Shown here piece after piece: positions 11,214 to 23,439 of a stretch of 64,000 bases of DNA. The DNA is from Chrysemys picta bellii (lineage: Eukaryota > Chordata > Testudines > Emydidae). The notes beneath the pieces were generated by a model. It was given only the letters and a program-made list of their open reading frames with translations, did no database searches and was not told where the DNA came from. The stretch's first letter is position 1, and every line of letters begins with the position of its first letter. Both the position numbers and the translations under genes were made by a program. The stretch covers positions 128,440,943 to 128,504,942 of the forward strand of contig NC_088791.1 in NCBI RefSeq assembly GCF_011386835.1, given 5' to 3'.

Positions 11214-12159
11214 AAGCTTCCATCTTGTGTCATAAATTGTATTGTTGCAGCAGGCATCAGTAGGTGGTGCTCTTACATGTAGTCTTCCAAGTTCTTTTTC
11301 TTGGTATGTAAGAAAATGTTCAGTCTTGGGAAGACATGCTGTGATAGTTCATTTTTGATATGGCAGATTTTGCATAGAGGCAATAGTCCAAGGAGAGGGA
11401 GCTGTGTGAATAGTAAGAGACTTCGCTTTCTGCCTTGGTCTCTGATTAGAGTCTATTCTTGAGACAAAGTGTGTTTCCAGTTCCCACAAGACAACTATCT
11501 GTGTTTGAGGACTTGGCTATGTGTGTAAATAAAACAAGTTACATTTAGAGTATATCCAGACTCTATATTGCTGATTTATCCTCCACTAGGAAGCTGACCT
11601 GCAAAGCCCTGGACATCCACTACTGGCAAGGGGTGACACTAGTGTCAGAATGACATACTCGAGTTGGAAGAAGGAGCAACAATATAACTTTTCTGCAGTG
11701 CACTCACCACTAGAGATAAGACTGTATAAATGGGCCAACACTTTCAAACCTGATTGCTAAGAGTTACGCTTCTAAATATGAATTTTATGTACCTAAATTT
11801 AAGTGGCCTGATTTTCAGGTGTACCAAGCACTCACAAACCCCACTGGAGCTATAAAATTGCTGCATTACTCGTTACAAGAAAAGTCCTATTGCCCTGAAA
11901 GAAACATTCCGTATAAGGGTCTGTTCATCTGGTAGCTAATCACTTGTTTTACCTCCCTTCTGCATAGTTTAAAATAATCCTTTTGTTTAAATGGGAGGGG
12001 GTATCCTGTATCTCTTTCTGCTACCCGCACAAGTATCAAATGGAACTGAACTTTTCAGCCAACATCTTTGGGCCTATAACACAGTCCTGGGTCTGAATCT
12101 TAAATTGAAACTGTAATGTTATCAGCTGCAATGGCTTAGTAAAATGAATAAAAACTATT

Positions 12160-12335
12160 GTACAAATGTTTGGGGCCAGTGAAAACCTGGTTTCTGTTCT
12201 CAGCTCTTGCCTGAGGTCACTTGGGAAGCCAGTGGCAGTCATTTCAGCTGTGTGCCTCAGTTTCCCAATCTATAAAAATGAGGGTAAAATACTGACCACC
12301 TTTATAAAGCACTGTGAGACCATTAAACCGATACC
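12160..12335 (+). repeat. MIR-like (CORE-SINE) repeat
   Basis: It has the typical order 'cctgaggtcacttgggaagc', 'tgtgcctcagtttcccaatc', 'tataaaaatgagggtaaaat' and 'taaagcactgtgagac', close to the MIR/CORE-SINE consensus pattern. It is decayed, as expected for an ancient family. Confidence 0.7.
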
Positions 12336-12339
12336 ATGT

Positions 12340-13985
12340 TATCTAAGAAGTGAGGCATTACCCATCAAATAATTCAACGGATAAGCAGAGACCTAAGATG
12401 TAAGTGAAATAACTGGCTATGCTTTGACATTTTTACTTCTGGAGTGGCACGAGTCTTGTGATCGCTGTATTGTATTGAGTGACATGATATAGAACTATGA
12501 TGTCATGTATCCAAGAACCATATCCTCTATTTGACATCTCAGTTGCTTGAAAGTGTGATTATTTGGTGTCCATTTGCTAAAAAATGTGGATTCATTACAC
12601 TTGTGCTTATCATCAACAATCAGCCCAGCAATGCTAATTCTAATGTAAACTTTATTTTCCAATAGTTTGTTTATGGTAGAGGAAAGTTTCTCATGCTAAG
12701 ATTTTTAGCTTACTGGAAACAAAATGGGTGTTTTCTTACACAGAAGACTTGATTCAAAGGGAGAATTTGGTTTCACATTCCACAAAGCAAGGAAAGTTTG
12801 TATTTAACAAATTATTTCTATTTAAACATAGTAGAACAGCAGGCTCCTGTTATGTGTTCTGCACAAGAACATTATGAAGAAACGAGTTAAACTGGCAGTA
12901 CAGTGAGAACACAAGCAAACCAAGCAGCCTTTATAGCCTTGGACATTAGAATTTGTTTAGCGTGGGGAAGAGAATGATGGCTGGAACACTGCGATTTACC
13001 CTGCCTCATTCTGAAAGTTACTATGGGATCTTTAACTTCCACCAAAACAAATGGTCAGAAAGGACCTTCACGTAGTATCTTGTTTGAAAGATGGTAATTC
13101 TAATAGCACATAATCCTGTTGCTAAACTGAATTGAGGAAATCAAGTGTGCCATTTAGTATCAGTAGGTAAAGGAATACAATTTACCAGTAGTATAAAACC
13201 TCAGAAAGTACACAGTGCAGTCCTTCTCTGCTCAGTCTTGTTAAGTGTTTTCCAGAAACAGATGTAAATTCCACTGTAGCTTTTCAAATTGTGAATAATC
13301 CTGGTGTGTTGTATTTAGTGATGAATCATGCAGGAGGTTGCAGATGGTGTGAAGAGTGCAGCTGTGCAGAGACTGGGGAAGCTGGGATACAAGACTAGAG
13401 TACCCCGGGGGAAGAAGATGATGATCTGAGAGTAGATTGGCATGCCAGTGGGGGAGGGAAGAAGTCAGCTGGGAAAGAAGATTAAGGATGAAGGGGTAAA
13501 GTTAAGACTGAGGCCTGAAGTTGGGGACTGGGGGTAGGAAGTGAAGGCTGGGAAAGAGTACTGAGTTAAACTGCTAAATATTGGAGTGCTACTGTGAAGT
13601 GAGCTGAGAGAAAATTACAGCATTGGATGACCGAGAAAGTGTGATTGTCCAGGAGTAAAAGAATTTGCACTATTGGAGGGGAGGCTAAGATGAAAGCAAT
13701 AGAGAAAATTGTAGCACCCTGTGTGTGTGTGTGTGTATCTATGTAGGGGAGGGAACAGGAAAACATTGACTGCAGTAGTGGGCTGTTTTGGGTTGAGGAG
13801 GTGCTGAACGCAGAGGTTTGGGAGGGCTGTTAAGGCAATAGCTGATCAGATCTGAAAGCAGGGACTAGACTGCAGTTTCTGGTTATGGGTGGGGGTGTAG
13901 GTAAGAGTGGAAAGATTGAGTAAAAGCTCTTAAGTATGGTGGCTACTGAAAGTAATGAACTTAATGCCAAAGGAGTGAGAAAGCT
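12340..13985. other. PPARA: Intron sequence, nothing recognised
   Basis: Non-coding. There is a G/A-rich stretch at about 13320-13560 and a (GT)8 tract at 13721-13736. No exon or element was identified. Confidence 0.4.
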
Positions 13986-13986
13986 G

Positions 13987-14256
13987 AGACCTTGTCTACA
14001 CTATAAATTTCTTTGATATAACTGATGTGGCTATAGGATATGAATAATACACACCCCTGAGCGATTAAGTTATACCGACTAAATGCAGGTGTAGACAGCA
14101 CTATGTCAGTGGGAGATCTTCTCCTGCCAACATAGCTACCACTGCTCGCGGAGGCAGGAGTGCTTAAGTCGACGGGAGAGCTCTCTCTCCCATCGACTTA
14201 GAGTGTCTCCACCACAACTCCTTCGCTGTAAGTGCTGTAGTGTAGATGTAGCCTAA
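13987..14256. mobile_element. Non-autonomous DNA transposon (fold-back MITE)
   Basis: The left end 'ccttgtctacactataaatt' pairs with the right end, whose reverse complement is 'ggctacatctacactacagc'. The interior has a strong hairpin 'agtcgacgggagagctctct' with its complement 'ctcccatcgactt'. The 'TCTACACT' end words resemble those of the elements at 10910 and 53904, suggesting related families. Confidence 0.6.
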
Positions 14257-14259
14257 AAT

Positions 14260-16235
14260 ACAGCATAGTTCAATCTGTTTAAAACAGCATATTGTTTACC
14301 TATGCATCTTTTTCTTAGTTTTCCATGACTATTTATTATAAAAAATAGAACAAGAATTAATAAATACTATAACAAAACAAAATCCAAAGAACTTTATTCA
14401 GAAAAATGTTGCCACTGGATTGTCTGTCAAAGCTAGTTTTTGCCTTCAGGTCAGAAGTCCTAAACCGAAAGTGAATATTTAACCACTCTTCCAAGGACAG
14501 CCAATAATCTTTTCACCTAATGGCGCATGAGATTAGAGGGGCAAAAACAAGGACCCTCAACAGTTATAACATATTTCAAGTGTTAAAATAACATCAGGTT
14601 TCCCAAGCACAGTTAATGCATTCTACAAACCACAGTAAGTGGAACACACTTTCTGAATAGCCAATAAAAAAAGGTCAGTACCCAATGTGGAAATATGCTC
14701 TCTAAGCTCTTATACCATATCAAGGTTGTTCTTAATGTATATTAAAACAGCTAAGAATAAAGGTAGATGAAATTCCTGCTTTCTGTACTTGCATAGTCTT
14801 ATACAACAGATTAATACACTACTTTCTTTTATTACTTATTAAAAATAACTTGCATAATATTCTGAATTTAAGTAATTCTTTAAAAACATGTTTCCCACTT
14901 CTACAATTTTATGATCTAAGTATACAAAATGGACTGGGAAAATTAATCATCCAATAAATAATTAACAGCTATTTGATATCTACAAAATACTGCATCATGA
15001 TTGTATTAAGTACCGCAATGAAACTTATTTTGGTCCACCAATATGAACTGAAACTTTCTTACACAAATGCATTCAAATGTTCTGAGGTCTGAAGTCAAAT
15101 GTTCAAGAGATACTGCAAAATTTCTATTAGTGGAGCTGTTCCCTGACCAGTTAGTAGTGAGCTGAGCGTGTCCTGCTCATCTATAGATAAGTGGGGGAGT
15201 TTAATATAAGGACAACAGCAGCTATCTGAATTTGTGGTATTTTCCCATGATCATCTCCCTAAGCATCTAGCTTAGGATTCCGTTATGATATGGATGCGCT
15301 TCCTGACCTGATCTCTATTTCTGCAGAAAGGAAGGATTGTAGTGATCATGTTGTGTAATCCAAGGCCTAGGGTTGTACCACACTAAGGTGAGATGTAGTG
15401 GGTTTTACCATCAGAAAATTCCTTTCCTGTCATGTTAGTTAAAATGGCTGCAATCATGTAGGCATAGTAAGTAAGTATGCCAACAAAGCCTTCATGTTGT
15501 ACACTTGTGTAGCAGCAAAGGATTCATCTTTGATTATATAGCTATAAGTTGTGTAATTTTTGGTACTCATAATTTAGAAGTCAAAAAGTAATGTTGTAAT
15601 GTTTATTTTTAGTGCAGCAAGAATTCTTAGTTCTGAGAATAAATGATAGGATTGACAATCAGTAAAGAATCTCTGCATTGTACTGTACATCCAGTGCTGA
15701 TGAAAATATTGACTTGCAAAGACAAAGCAAAATGTGTTCCTCTCAATTCAGATTTAGTTTGAGAGTAAACATTTTTTTAGATATCTGTGCACATGTATGT
15801 GGCCTGAAAAGTATTATATTGGTACAAAATATTAGAGGTTGAATAAGAAGCAATTTCAGAAATAATTGGAATCCTAGACTCAGTAAACAAAATTCTATGG
15901 CTTTTTAAAATCAATACACTCTCTCTAAAATCACTTTACAATTCCTGTTGTCAGTAAGAATTACCAAGACGCTTTTGTATCTTATGTACATTTCACAATT
16001 CTAATGTCTTTTAGACTAATACCTCATCTAGAGTGGTTTTGTTTGATTATATTTAACAATGCGGTTAACTTTGTTAATGGGGAAATAACCCATTTCCCCC
16101 AGTTTGTTTATTCAGGTGGATTTAAAATTGCAGTGCCATTTGAACTTATTTTTAACAAATGTAATAAAAATGCACTGTATAAGATGCACATTTTTCCTTT
16201 AAAGCAGCATAGCAAAATTGGAGGGTGTGATGCTT
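14260..16235. other. PPARA: Intron sequence, nothing recognised
   Basis: AT-rich, non-coding, with no recognised element on either strand. Confidence 0.4.
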
Positions 16236-16239
16236 TTTG

Positions 16240-16730
16240 AGGCACCCTGGGCTCTGAGTCACCTTGTTGCTACCTGCTTCCTGTGTGGGTGTTAGGTCCC
16301 AGACACAACCAGCCTGTTCAGCCACTCAAGCACTCTCTTGTGAGCTATACCAGTCCTGCCTTTTCCCTGTGGATTGACAGTAGATGCACTTCAGCCCCCC
16401 GAGTCCTTTCAGTGTGTCCCTCTGGGGTATCTAGCCCCTGATCGCTGGATACTCATAGATATCCGAAATCCCTCTGTCCCCAAAGAAGCAGTGTAGCCCA
16501 GTTTACAAGTTTTACCTTAGTCCACTGCTCCTGTATCACACAGAGCCTTGAGTTGGAGTATAGTAAAACAAAAGGAAATTTATTTTACGAAAGAAGAGAG
16601 ATTCAAATAGAAAATGGTGTATTCGGTGTAGTGAGTTTGTCAGGTCTGAGACGGGAGCTGCTTTTAAAGAACAGTGAGCCTTTTGCTGGTTAGCATTAGT
16701 ATGGGCCTCTGTGTCACAGACGGCTTACAC
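16240..16730. repeat. LTR-like or unclassified repeat, antisense character
   Basis: The GC content shifts, with C-rich text on top ('cagccccccgagtcctttca') followed by an A-rich block 'agtaaaacaaaaggaaattt'. This layout looks like an endogenous-retrovirus LTR read on the minus strand. Ends are not visible and no retroviral gene is present, so the call is tentative. Confidence 0.3.
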
Positions 16731-16874
16731 TTTGCATATTTTAAGTGATTATTCTGTTGGTAAACTCTTTATAATTTCAATCACCACTGAAATGCAGATT
16801 GTATTTACCATTTGCCATTGAAGAACTTGATCCCTCAAAGACTTAAGCACGTGCACAACATTACACAGTTGAGT

Positions 16875-17190
16875 AGTTTCACTGGCCTGCATTCATAAAA
16901 GTACTTTGGTGCCTAAACCCCAGACTTAGGTGGCTAAGTCCCAGAGCTAGGCTCCACTGTGATTCAGAAAACTCCCACTGGAACCTGTAGGTGCCTAAAC
17001 TCACTCTGCCTACATTTCTGCAGTAAAAAGTTCCTTAGTTGCCTGTTTCTTCCTCTAAGCATGCTCATTACTGCCTCACTCTGAGTCTCGGGACTCCTAA
17101 CTCCCGCCTGAGCCCCACAGTGATTCATGAACCAAGGGAAGATAAGCATTCAGCTGTCTAACTCGTGGTGGGCCTGATCCAGTAGGTGTG
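16875..17190. repeat. Unclassified interspersed repeat with partial inverted symmetry
   Basis: The segment has 'ggtgcctaaaccccagactt', 'gattcagaaaactcccac', 'gtaggtgcctaaactcactc' and later 'agccccacagtgattcatga'. Repeated 'gtgcctaaa' and 'cagtgattca' words within 300 bp suggest a decayed DNA transposon. No coding sequence. Confidence 0.35.
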
Positions 17191-17754
17191 CGCAGAGGCA
17201 TGCTTTTGTTTATATATGATCTTGCATTTCAAAAAGTTTAATTATGAGATTTTTATGGCTGCTAGGGTAAACTGGAGATTTTTAGAACAAGAGTTTTGTT
17301 TTAATCAAGTATAATCACTTGGGGCTGGCTCTAGTTCTGGAGGATCTTGAGTATTAGGGACATTGTAAGGGGATAGGGACCTGAAACAACATTGGAAAGA
17401 AGGAGGAGTTTCCGAAAAAGTACATCTGGAGAGGGGAAATGAGGAAACTAGTAGAACAGAAAAATCCAGTTGGGGTGGGGCAGGTGGGAGGGTCCTGTAG
17501 GTGGTACTACATTGAGAATTGTGCCTGAACTGGAGAGAGCACATCAGAGGGCACTGAGTGCTGGAAGAGAAGGGTCACAGCTACAGAAAATGGTATTGGT
17601 ACACTTGTCTCTAGCCACCAGTTTTGTTTTCATGTAGAAATTGAGAAATAATCTTAACGTTCTTTATTTTAAAATTGTGTACAGTTTAGTCTTCTACACT
17701 GTTAATATGATGTGCAGGATCTTTATGCTGACAAGCCAACCAGTAGTGACTTAA

Positions 17755-18725
17755 GAGCACGAGTACCAGCCTCAGGGTAGCCTGTTAAGAACCAGGGTAC
17801 AAACCTCAAATTGGTTGAGAGTTCTATACCTAGGTTTCACCAACCAATTATCAAGTGTAAATTCCTCAATTGCTGTCACAGCCTTAACATGGAGTCACAC
17901 AGTCCCCTTGGGTACTCTGATCTGTTTTGTCACCCAGGTAAGCCAGGTAATCTTTGTGATAGGTGGTTCCTTACACCATGAATCACAGCAGTACTTAGGT
18001 TATTTCCAGTCCCAATGGGCCAGTTGCTTACCCCAGGTCAATTGCACTTTAGATCTCACAACAGACACTTGTAGCCAATCCTATAATAAGCTATCTAAAG
18101 ATTTATTACATAGAAAAAGGAAACAAGAGTTATTTACAAGGTTAAAGCAGGTAAACATTCATACACAAATGAATTATAATTTTAAGTTTCTAAGGGCAAT
18201 AGAGGCTGCCGTAATAAGCAAGATCTATGCCTTTGTCTTACCAGGCTAAGCAGCTGGGGATCTCTTGCTTATGCCAAGAAAACTTGTCCCCAGAGTCCAA
18301 GCAGCAATGAGATCCAGTTCCTTCTTGTTAGGGGTTTTCATTCCGCCACACCCTCCCCCCTTTGTGCTTTGAGCTGTAAACTCAGCTGATGGGAGAAATT
18401 CACTTGCAAGACTTATCTTTGGGGGGTGGGGGATTGTAATATTCTCTTGAATATTTTTTCTCTTTAATATTTTTCCATTCTAGTCCATCTGATGTTGATG
18501 GGCTTTCCTTGTTGGGCAGGACATAACACCATCTGTTGGAGACCAGCATTTCACACTAATGTCTTTCTCCTGTCTGGTGATTTACACAGTTACAGAGGCT
18601 TACAATGTGAACACCCCAATATTACCTTACAGTATGGGATACACATGTTATAAGTGAGATTAATGCACGCTGCAACTCACAGGCATTCAATAAAGTCTAA
18701 ATATTCAACAATTCTAATACCTATT
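17755..18725 (-). repeat. Probable endogenous-retrovirus LTR, antisense
   Basis: This is a roughly 0.9-kb block unlike the flanks, without coding potential in either direction. It includes an A-rich core ('agatttattacatagaaaaa', 'ggttaaagcaggtaaacatt') typical of antisense LTR U3/R sequence in sauropsid introns. The 144-residue frame at 17815-18249 shows no family motif and I treat it as chance. No primer-binding site or gag/pol remains. Confidence 0.35.
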
Positions 18726-18729
18726 TTAA

Positions 18730-19850
18730 CAATACTAACACAGGTGAGCCAGACTGATTTCAGCTATGTATTTGTCTGTAGTCAGTTGTGGCATGGGGAC
18801 CCTTGCATGGTCGGACAGTGTCGCATGCATTAACTCACGCACAAGTAGAAATCATATTTTTATAGCTGCTGAAGGCAGAGTGGTGCAATACTATAGCAAC
18901 TTTACATTTTTGCCAAGGTGTTCTCTTTTCTTTTTGTTAGTAGGGCGTATTCCCAAACCAGAGCCCTTAACAGCCTCAAACAACATCATTTTTTAAAAAG
19001 AATACATCTTTAGTATTTTCTTTGGAGCCCTAATAGCTAATATATGCACAAGAGGAATAAAGAAACCTATCATTTTGCACCATATATTATTTATTTAATG
19101 AGTTGATGTAATCATATGACTACAGTATGCATCAAACCTTATGAATGGATATAGAACTGGCCTACTCAGTTCTCAAGTATGCACCAGAACTTTAAAAAAA
19201 AAACCTAAAGGGAGCCATAAAAAGGACAAGAAAACCGAGAGAAAAATAACATGACAAATTGCCAGCGCTTCAGGATTTGCAAGTATCATGTCAACAGAAA
19301 TCCAAGCAGAAGAATTCAAGTGGTATTTGAAAGTGTCTAGAACGGTTATGCAAATAAATTGCACATCAGAAGATCTCCTTTGGGAAAGAATGTAGTTCCT
19401 TACCCTCTCAAATAGTAGTCAATTGGACTACAGGGTTGGACTTCGGGGAAAACTCCAGCAAAGTGTTCTCTCAAGCATCGATTCAGATTAAATAGTATCT
19501 GACCCTATTGCTGGAAAAAAATAAGTCTCCAAGAGTCCACTACCCCTTACATAAAGAAGTCGTGGTCTACGCCAGTGAGAAAGACAGGGTTGGGTTTTCA
19601 TTGTTGTTTTTTTACTCCTGCTCCTTCCTTATACCAAAAATTGTAGGAGGCCAACCCATTTGTTAGAGAAGTTGAAAGTAATAAACTGGAAACAATTGAA
19701 AGAAGATTGGGTGGTTTAAGGTACTTTTCCTATGGTCTGGTGTCCCTGTTGCTTGTTTTCACAAAATGCTTAGTGATGTACTTCCACTTTTTGCAAATAC
19801 TTGTATATTGTCAATCTGAACAGCACTTAAAAAGTATACAATGGTGATGG
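18730..19850. other. PPARA: Intron sequence, nothing recognised
   Basis: AT-rich and non-coding. The open frames at 18766-18996 and on the minus strand at 19173-19364 have no motif. Confidence 0.35.
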
Positions 19851-19854
19851 GTCA

Positions 19855-20000
19855 TCTAAACGTTGGTTTGAACAAGGCATTTGATGATATACTGTAGTAA
19901 AAAACTCAGCATTGTTTGGAAAAGTAGGTGAGGTGAAGAGAAGACTGGATTAGATGACCAAATAAGATTTTTCTAATTCTGATTTTATTCTATGATCTGT
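19855..20000 (+). mobile_element. CR1-like LINE 3' fragment
   Basis: The stretch contains 'gactggattagatgacc' followed by 'ttctaattctgattttattc' and 'tatgatctg'. This is the characteristic 3' tail wording of CR1 elements. Only the tail is present. Confidence 0.5.
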
Positions 20001-21180
20001 CTGATGACATCATAGTCTTTGAGCGTCAAAATTCTATCTATCTAGCGCCACTGCTTGATGGACTCTTGCCAAGATGTTCTGACTTAGTGAGAGTTAATGA
20101 AAAACATATTAGTAGAATGGAAGTAAAATCCCTCCATTCCTAATTATAGGAACCACTGCAGCATCTACGGTGGTTGATGTGAGTCCACACAGTGTCACTT
20201 AAACCCTGCCTCCAGTCTCCACACAAATTGTCATGGAGTTGAGAGCAGTTTTGAATGCAATTAGAGCTCCACGACTGGATGACACCAGTGCAGACAACTG
20301 GCCCACATTCTTTTATGCAAACAATCTAGAAAGAACAGGGTTTTTTTCTGCTGTGTAGGAAAGCAGAAAGTAAGAATGCTTGCAAGCAGGCTTGGCAAGT
20401 CGGTGATAGACCTGTATGGCTGGTCCCTGGAGCGCCGAGACAAAGGTTGCATAATTTATATAGCACCTTGTTGACCAAGTCAAAACTGGTTCCTGTTGCT
20501 GTAGGGGATGGTAGTGGACAAGCTGAAGGTCTTATCACATCTGGTAATTCAGAACCAGGATATTTTTCTACATCCTAAATCAGGATATGGCCCTGTCTGC
20601 TCAACTCCTGAGAGTTTAACTATTCCAAGATTTTAGACACTTCATCCATGATGTTAATTACTTGAAAGTCTATACAACCAGTGAAAAAAATTTTAGTCTG
20701 GTGTGAAACCAATGTGAATCTTTTCCCCTTGTCTTAAATAAACTATATAGTCACAATTTTTAAATATCCATGTCAGTCTGGTTGAATTTATTACTGTTTC
20801 TCAACATGTAGCAGGTAAACCATTTACAGCTGAGCCCCTGCTCGCCAGGTCCTTGCGGAACTTGTTGCATTTACCATTTACCATTTTTTTTAAAGTAATC
20901 TCACGGGATATTAATGCACTCTTACCAAGCTGCTGAACCCTCTGTTTGAGCCACATGCTGCTTCTAAGCTCAAGTTTCCAACACACAAGATTTTATTTTT
21001 GGTGCGAGTAACATCAGTTCAGAGTAAATCATGATGCTTCCATTGCACCAGGTTGTAAAGCTTGGTAACACTCAAGAGATTGATGGCTTTGCACACACGG
21101 GGTTCCCGGATTCTATCGGGGCATTTGAATGGACCCATATGCATATCATTTTCCCCTGACACCAGATCTCATTTATAAAC
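20001..21180. other. PPARA: Intron sequence, nothing recognised
   Basis: Non-coding. Short open frames on the minus strand (20261-20538 and 20801-20986) show no family motif. Confidence 0.35.
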
Positions 21181-21184
21181 AGAA

Positions 21185-21345
21185 AGGGGTGTTTCTTCAA
21201 GTGATGGTCCACACGTGGGCGCGCATACATGCCATGAGCCTGAGTCCTGAAGTGTTTCTTAGTAGTGTCCGTTGACCTGCATGTGCATGTGTGTCCCCAA
21301 AGGAGTATTTCTTTGTGGTGCTCTATGGCCTGCCTGATAACTGTG
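21185..21345 (+). mobile_element. Possible solo DIRS terminal-repeat fragment
   Basis: The wording 'tttcttcaagtgatggtcca' followed by 'cgtgggcgcgcatacatgcc' resembles the start of DIRS inverted terminal repeats. Compare the DIRS at 23246, which begins 'ttcttagagtgattgctcat' and has 'gctcgccacgtgcac'. No ORF follows. The match is by eye only. Confidence 0.3.
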
Positions 21346-22330
21346 GCAGGTTGATGTAGTCTTCAGCTGCTGAAGGTTGGTCTTCCAAGAAGACAGTTTC
21401 TGCTGCTTGTGATGTAGCTCTAAGAAGCCAAAATTCATCCTAGGTTTTGTTCTGTTTGTTTACATGTACTGAAGCTGTGATTGTGAGCAAACTTTTGATG
21501 ATCTTTCTTCTACAGGAAGCTTTGTAGCATTTGATATGGGAACCCGAAAAACTGACTCTGTTTTTATGGTAAAAGTCAGGAAATTCAAAGTTAATAACCT
21601 AAAAGCCATATTCATATGATATTGTAGTTAGTCCTAGAACTGTGTCCATACAGATTCTACCTTATGACTATCTCCATTTAAACATTTTCATACAATTGTA
21701 TAGGGAACCCTTTTTTTAGCAGTTTGGCAACCTCAGTCTATTTTCTATATACATACCTTTATAATCCGGAGTGCTGGTATCCCATTGGTTATTCCTACTT
21801 TTCAGCTAATGTGAGTTACATAGGTATTCCCTTACTGACAGGCATTCTAGTTCGCTTGTATTCTTGCTTTTGAAGGTGAGCTACAAACGGGGGAAAAAAA
21901 CTGTCTTGTACCCCTTTCACTCCTTTGAGATGTAAGGGACTTGGAAGGTTTCGTCTTTAAAAGATATTTTTTCTGATTATTTTTTTATATTAGAAATAAC
22001 TGGAGAATGAGTGAAGTGGTGACTTCACATGAACCAAAAGAGTGAAAGTTGAACTAGAACTGAGCTGCAACAGTTACCGAAGGAGAGAAATTCTGACACC
22101 TGGAGTGTCCACTTCCAATTCCCATCAGTTTCCTTAACTGGAAGACTATTTGTGCTAAGTTTAAGATTCTTAATCACTCTCTTGCCCTCTATGTTGCTAC
22201 AGCACAGTTCAAACTTCCAGGCTGCAAATTTATTTGGCTGAGTGAGCGAGAGAGAGAAAAATAAAGATGATTGGTAAACATTTCTCAGTTCTCTGATGAA
22301 GCTATTGCCCTTCCTTAGATAAAGAAATAG

Positions 22331-22975
22331 ATGGAAGTTACCAAACTTCCACTTATTTCTTTCTGTATTTCAAGATTTGTATCTTTCATACCCAGCCAAT
22401 CATTAATCAGATATGCAGCAGAGAGGGGAGCCAGCTCACCTGGGAGTCTGGAAGTCCTGGTTTTCCCAGGGCAGTCGTCATGGCAGGGTTACCTCAGATT
22501 CAGGGTTCCTGGAAGCCTTCAGGTCCCCAGCAAGTCAGCCAGGTTTCTAACAGAAACCTGCCTGTGGTTTGTCAAAAGCTTGTCGAACCTTGGATGAACA
22601 GCTGTATTCCTATGCCTTTTCTGTCATTTTTTTCCAGCATGAATGCCAAAATTGAAACTGAACATGAATATTCTAGTCCAAAATCAGGCCAACATTGCCA
22701 CTATCACAGCAATAGCTTCACACACTCTTCTGGAACCCCAGGACAGACAGCCTCTCAAGGGCACAGGGTGGATCACACCAGCCTTCTCTCCCCTGTCCCC
22801 CTCCCAAGATATCACATAGAGAAGGTCCTCCCCCCATCCCTTCCCAGCTAGTGGTTGGGGGCTATCTATATCCCCTTCACCCATAAGCAAGGAATTACCT
22901 GCATTCCCTCAAGTAAATGATCTCCTGTATCTAGCTAATGTAACTGGTCCTGTAAATCAAGCTTCACTGAGGATT
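22331..22975 (+). repeat. Unclassified GC-richer block
   Basis: Two overlapping open frames (22331-22597 and 22480-22851) occur in a block with somewhat higher GC than the flanks, but I see no protein-family motif. I suspect a decayed transposable element. It could also hold an untranslated exon, for which I have no evidence. Confidence 0.25.
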
Positions 22976-23245
22976 CTAAAAATGCTGATTTAGTTTGAGT
23001 TCACTATTCATCCTCTTGAAGTAGTGTGTCATCCTGTCATTAAAGACTATCACAATGTATGTGTGCAGGCGGACAGAATTAAGGTTGCATGGGTAACCTA
23101 AATTCTGGCTTTTCCTAACTTTCAAGTACTTGATTTTGCAGCTTAAATGTTTTTTTAATATAGTATTAGTGTGTTGGGGAGGAAAAGGGGGCAGGTGGAG
23201 GAGAAGGGAGTGTAATTGAGTTGCATGTGATCTGTATTCAATATT

Positions 23246-23431
23246 GTTGTTCTTAGAGTGATTGCTCATGTGTATTCCACAGTAGGTGTGTGTGCTCGCC
23301 ACGTGCACTGGTGCTGGAAGTTTTTCCCTCAGTAGTACCTGTAGGGGGGAGTGCTGCTGCAACCCCGGGACTGGTGCCTCTACAGCGCACTATAAGGGGA
23401 GCCGCGCGCTCCCCCCACCCTCAGTTTCAGC
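23246..23431 (+). repeat. DIRS-A left inverted terminal repeat
   Basis: It reads 'gttgttcttagagtgattgc', then 'gaagtttttccctcagtagt', then 'cagcgcactataaggggagc' and 'tccccccaccctcag'. The reverse complement of 28757-28972 gives the same words in the same order with scattered mismatches. 'cactataagggg' could serve as a promoter-like element, which is inference. Confidence 0.85.
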
Positions 23432-23439
23432 TTAGTTAG

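Noticed and set aside
17815..18249. 144-residue open frame
   Set aside because: No recognisable domain, and it lies in a block that looks like an antisense LTR. I treat it as chance.
22331..22851. Overlapping frames of 88 and 123 residues as a possible exon
   Set aside because: No motif and no convincing splice-site pair with a continuing frame. Listed only as an unclassified block.
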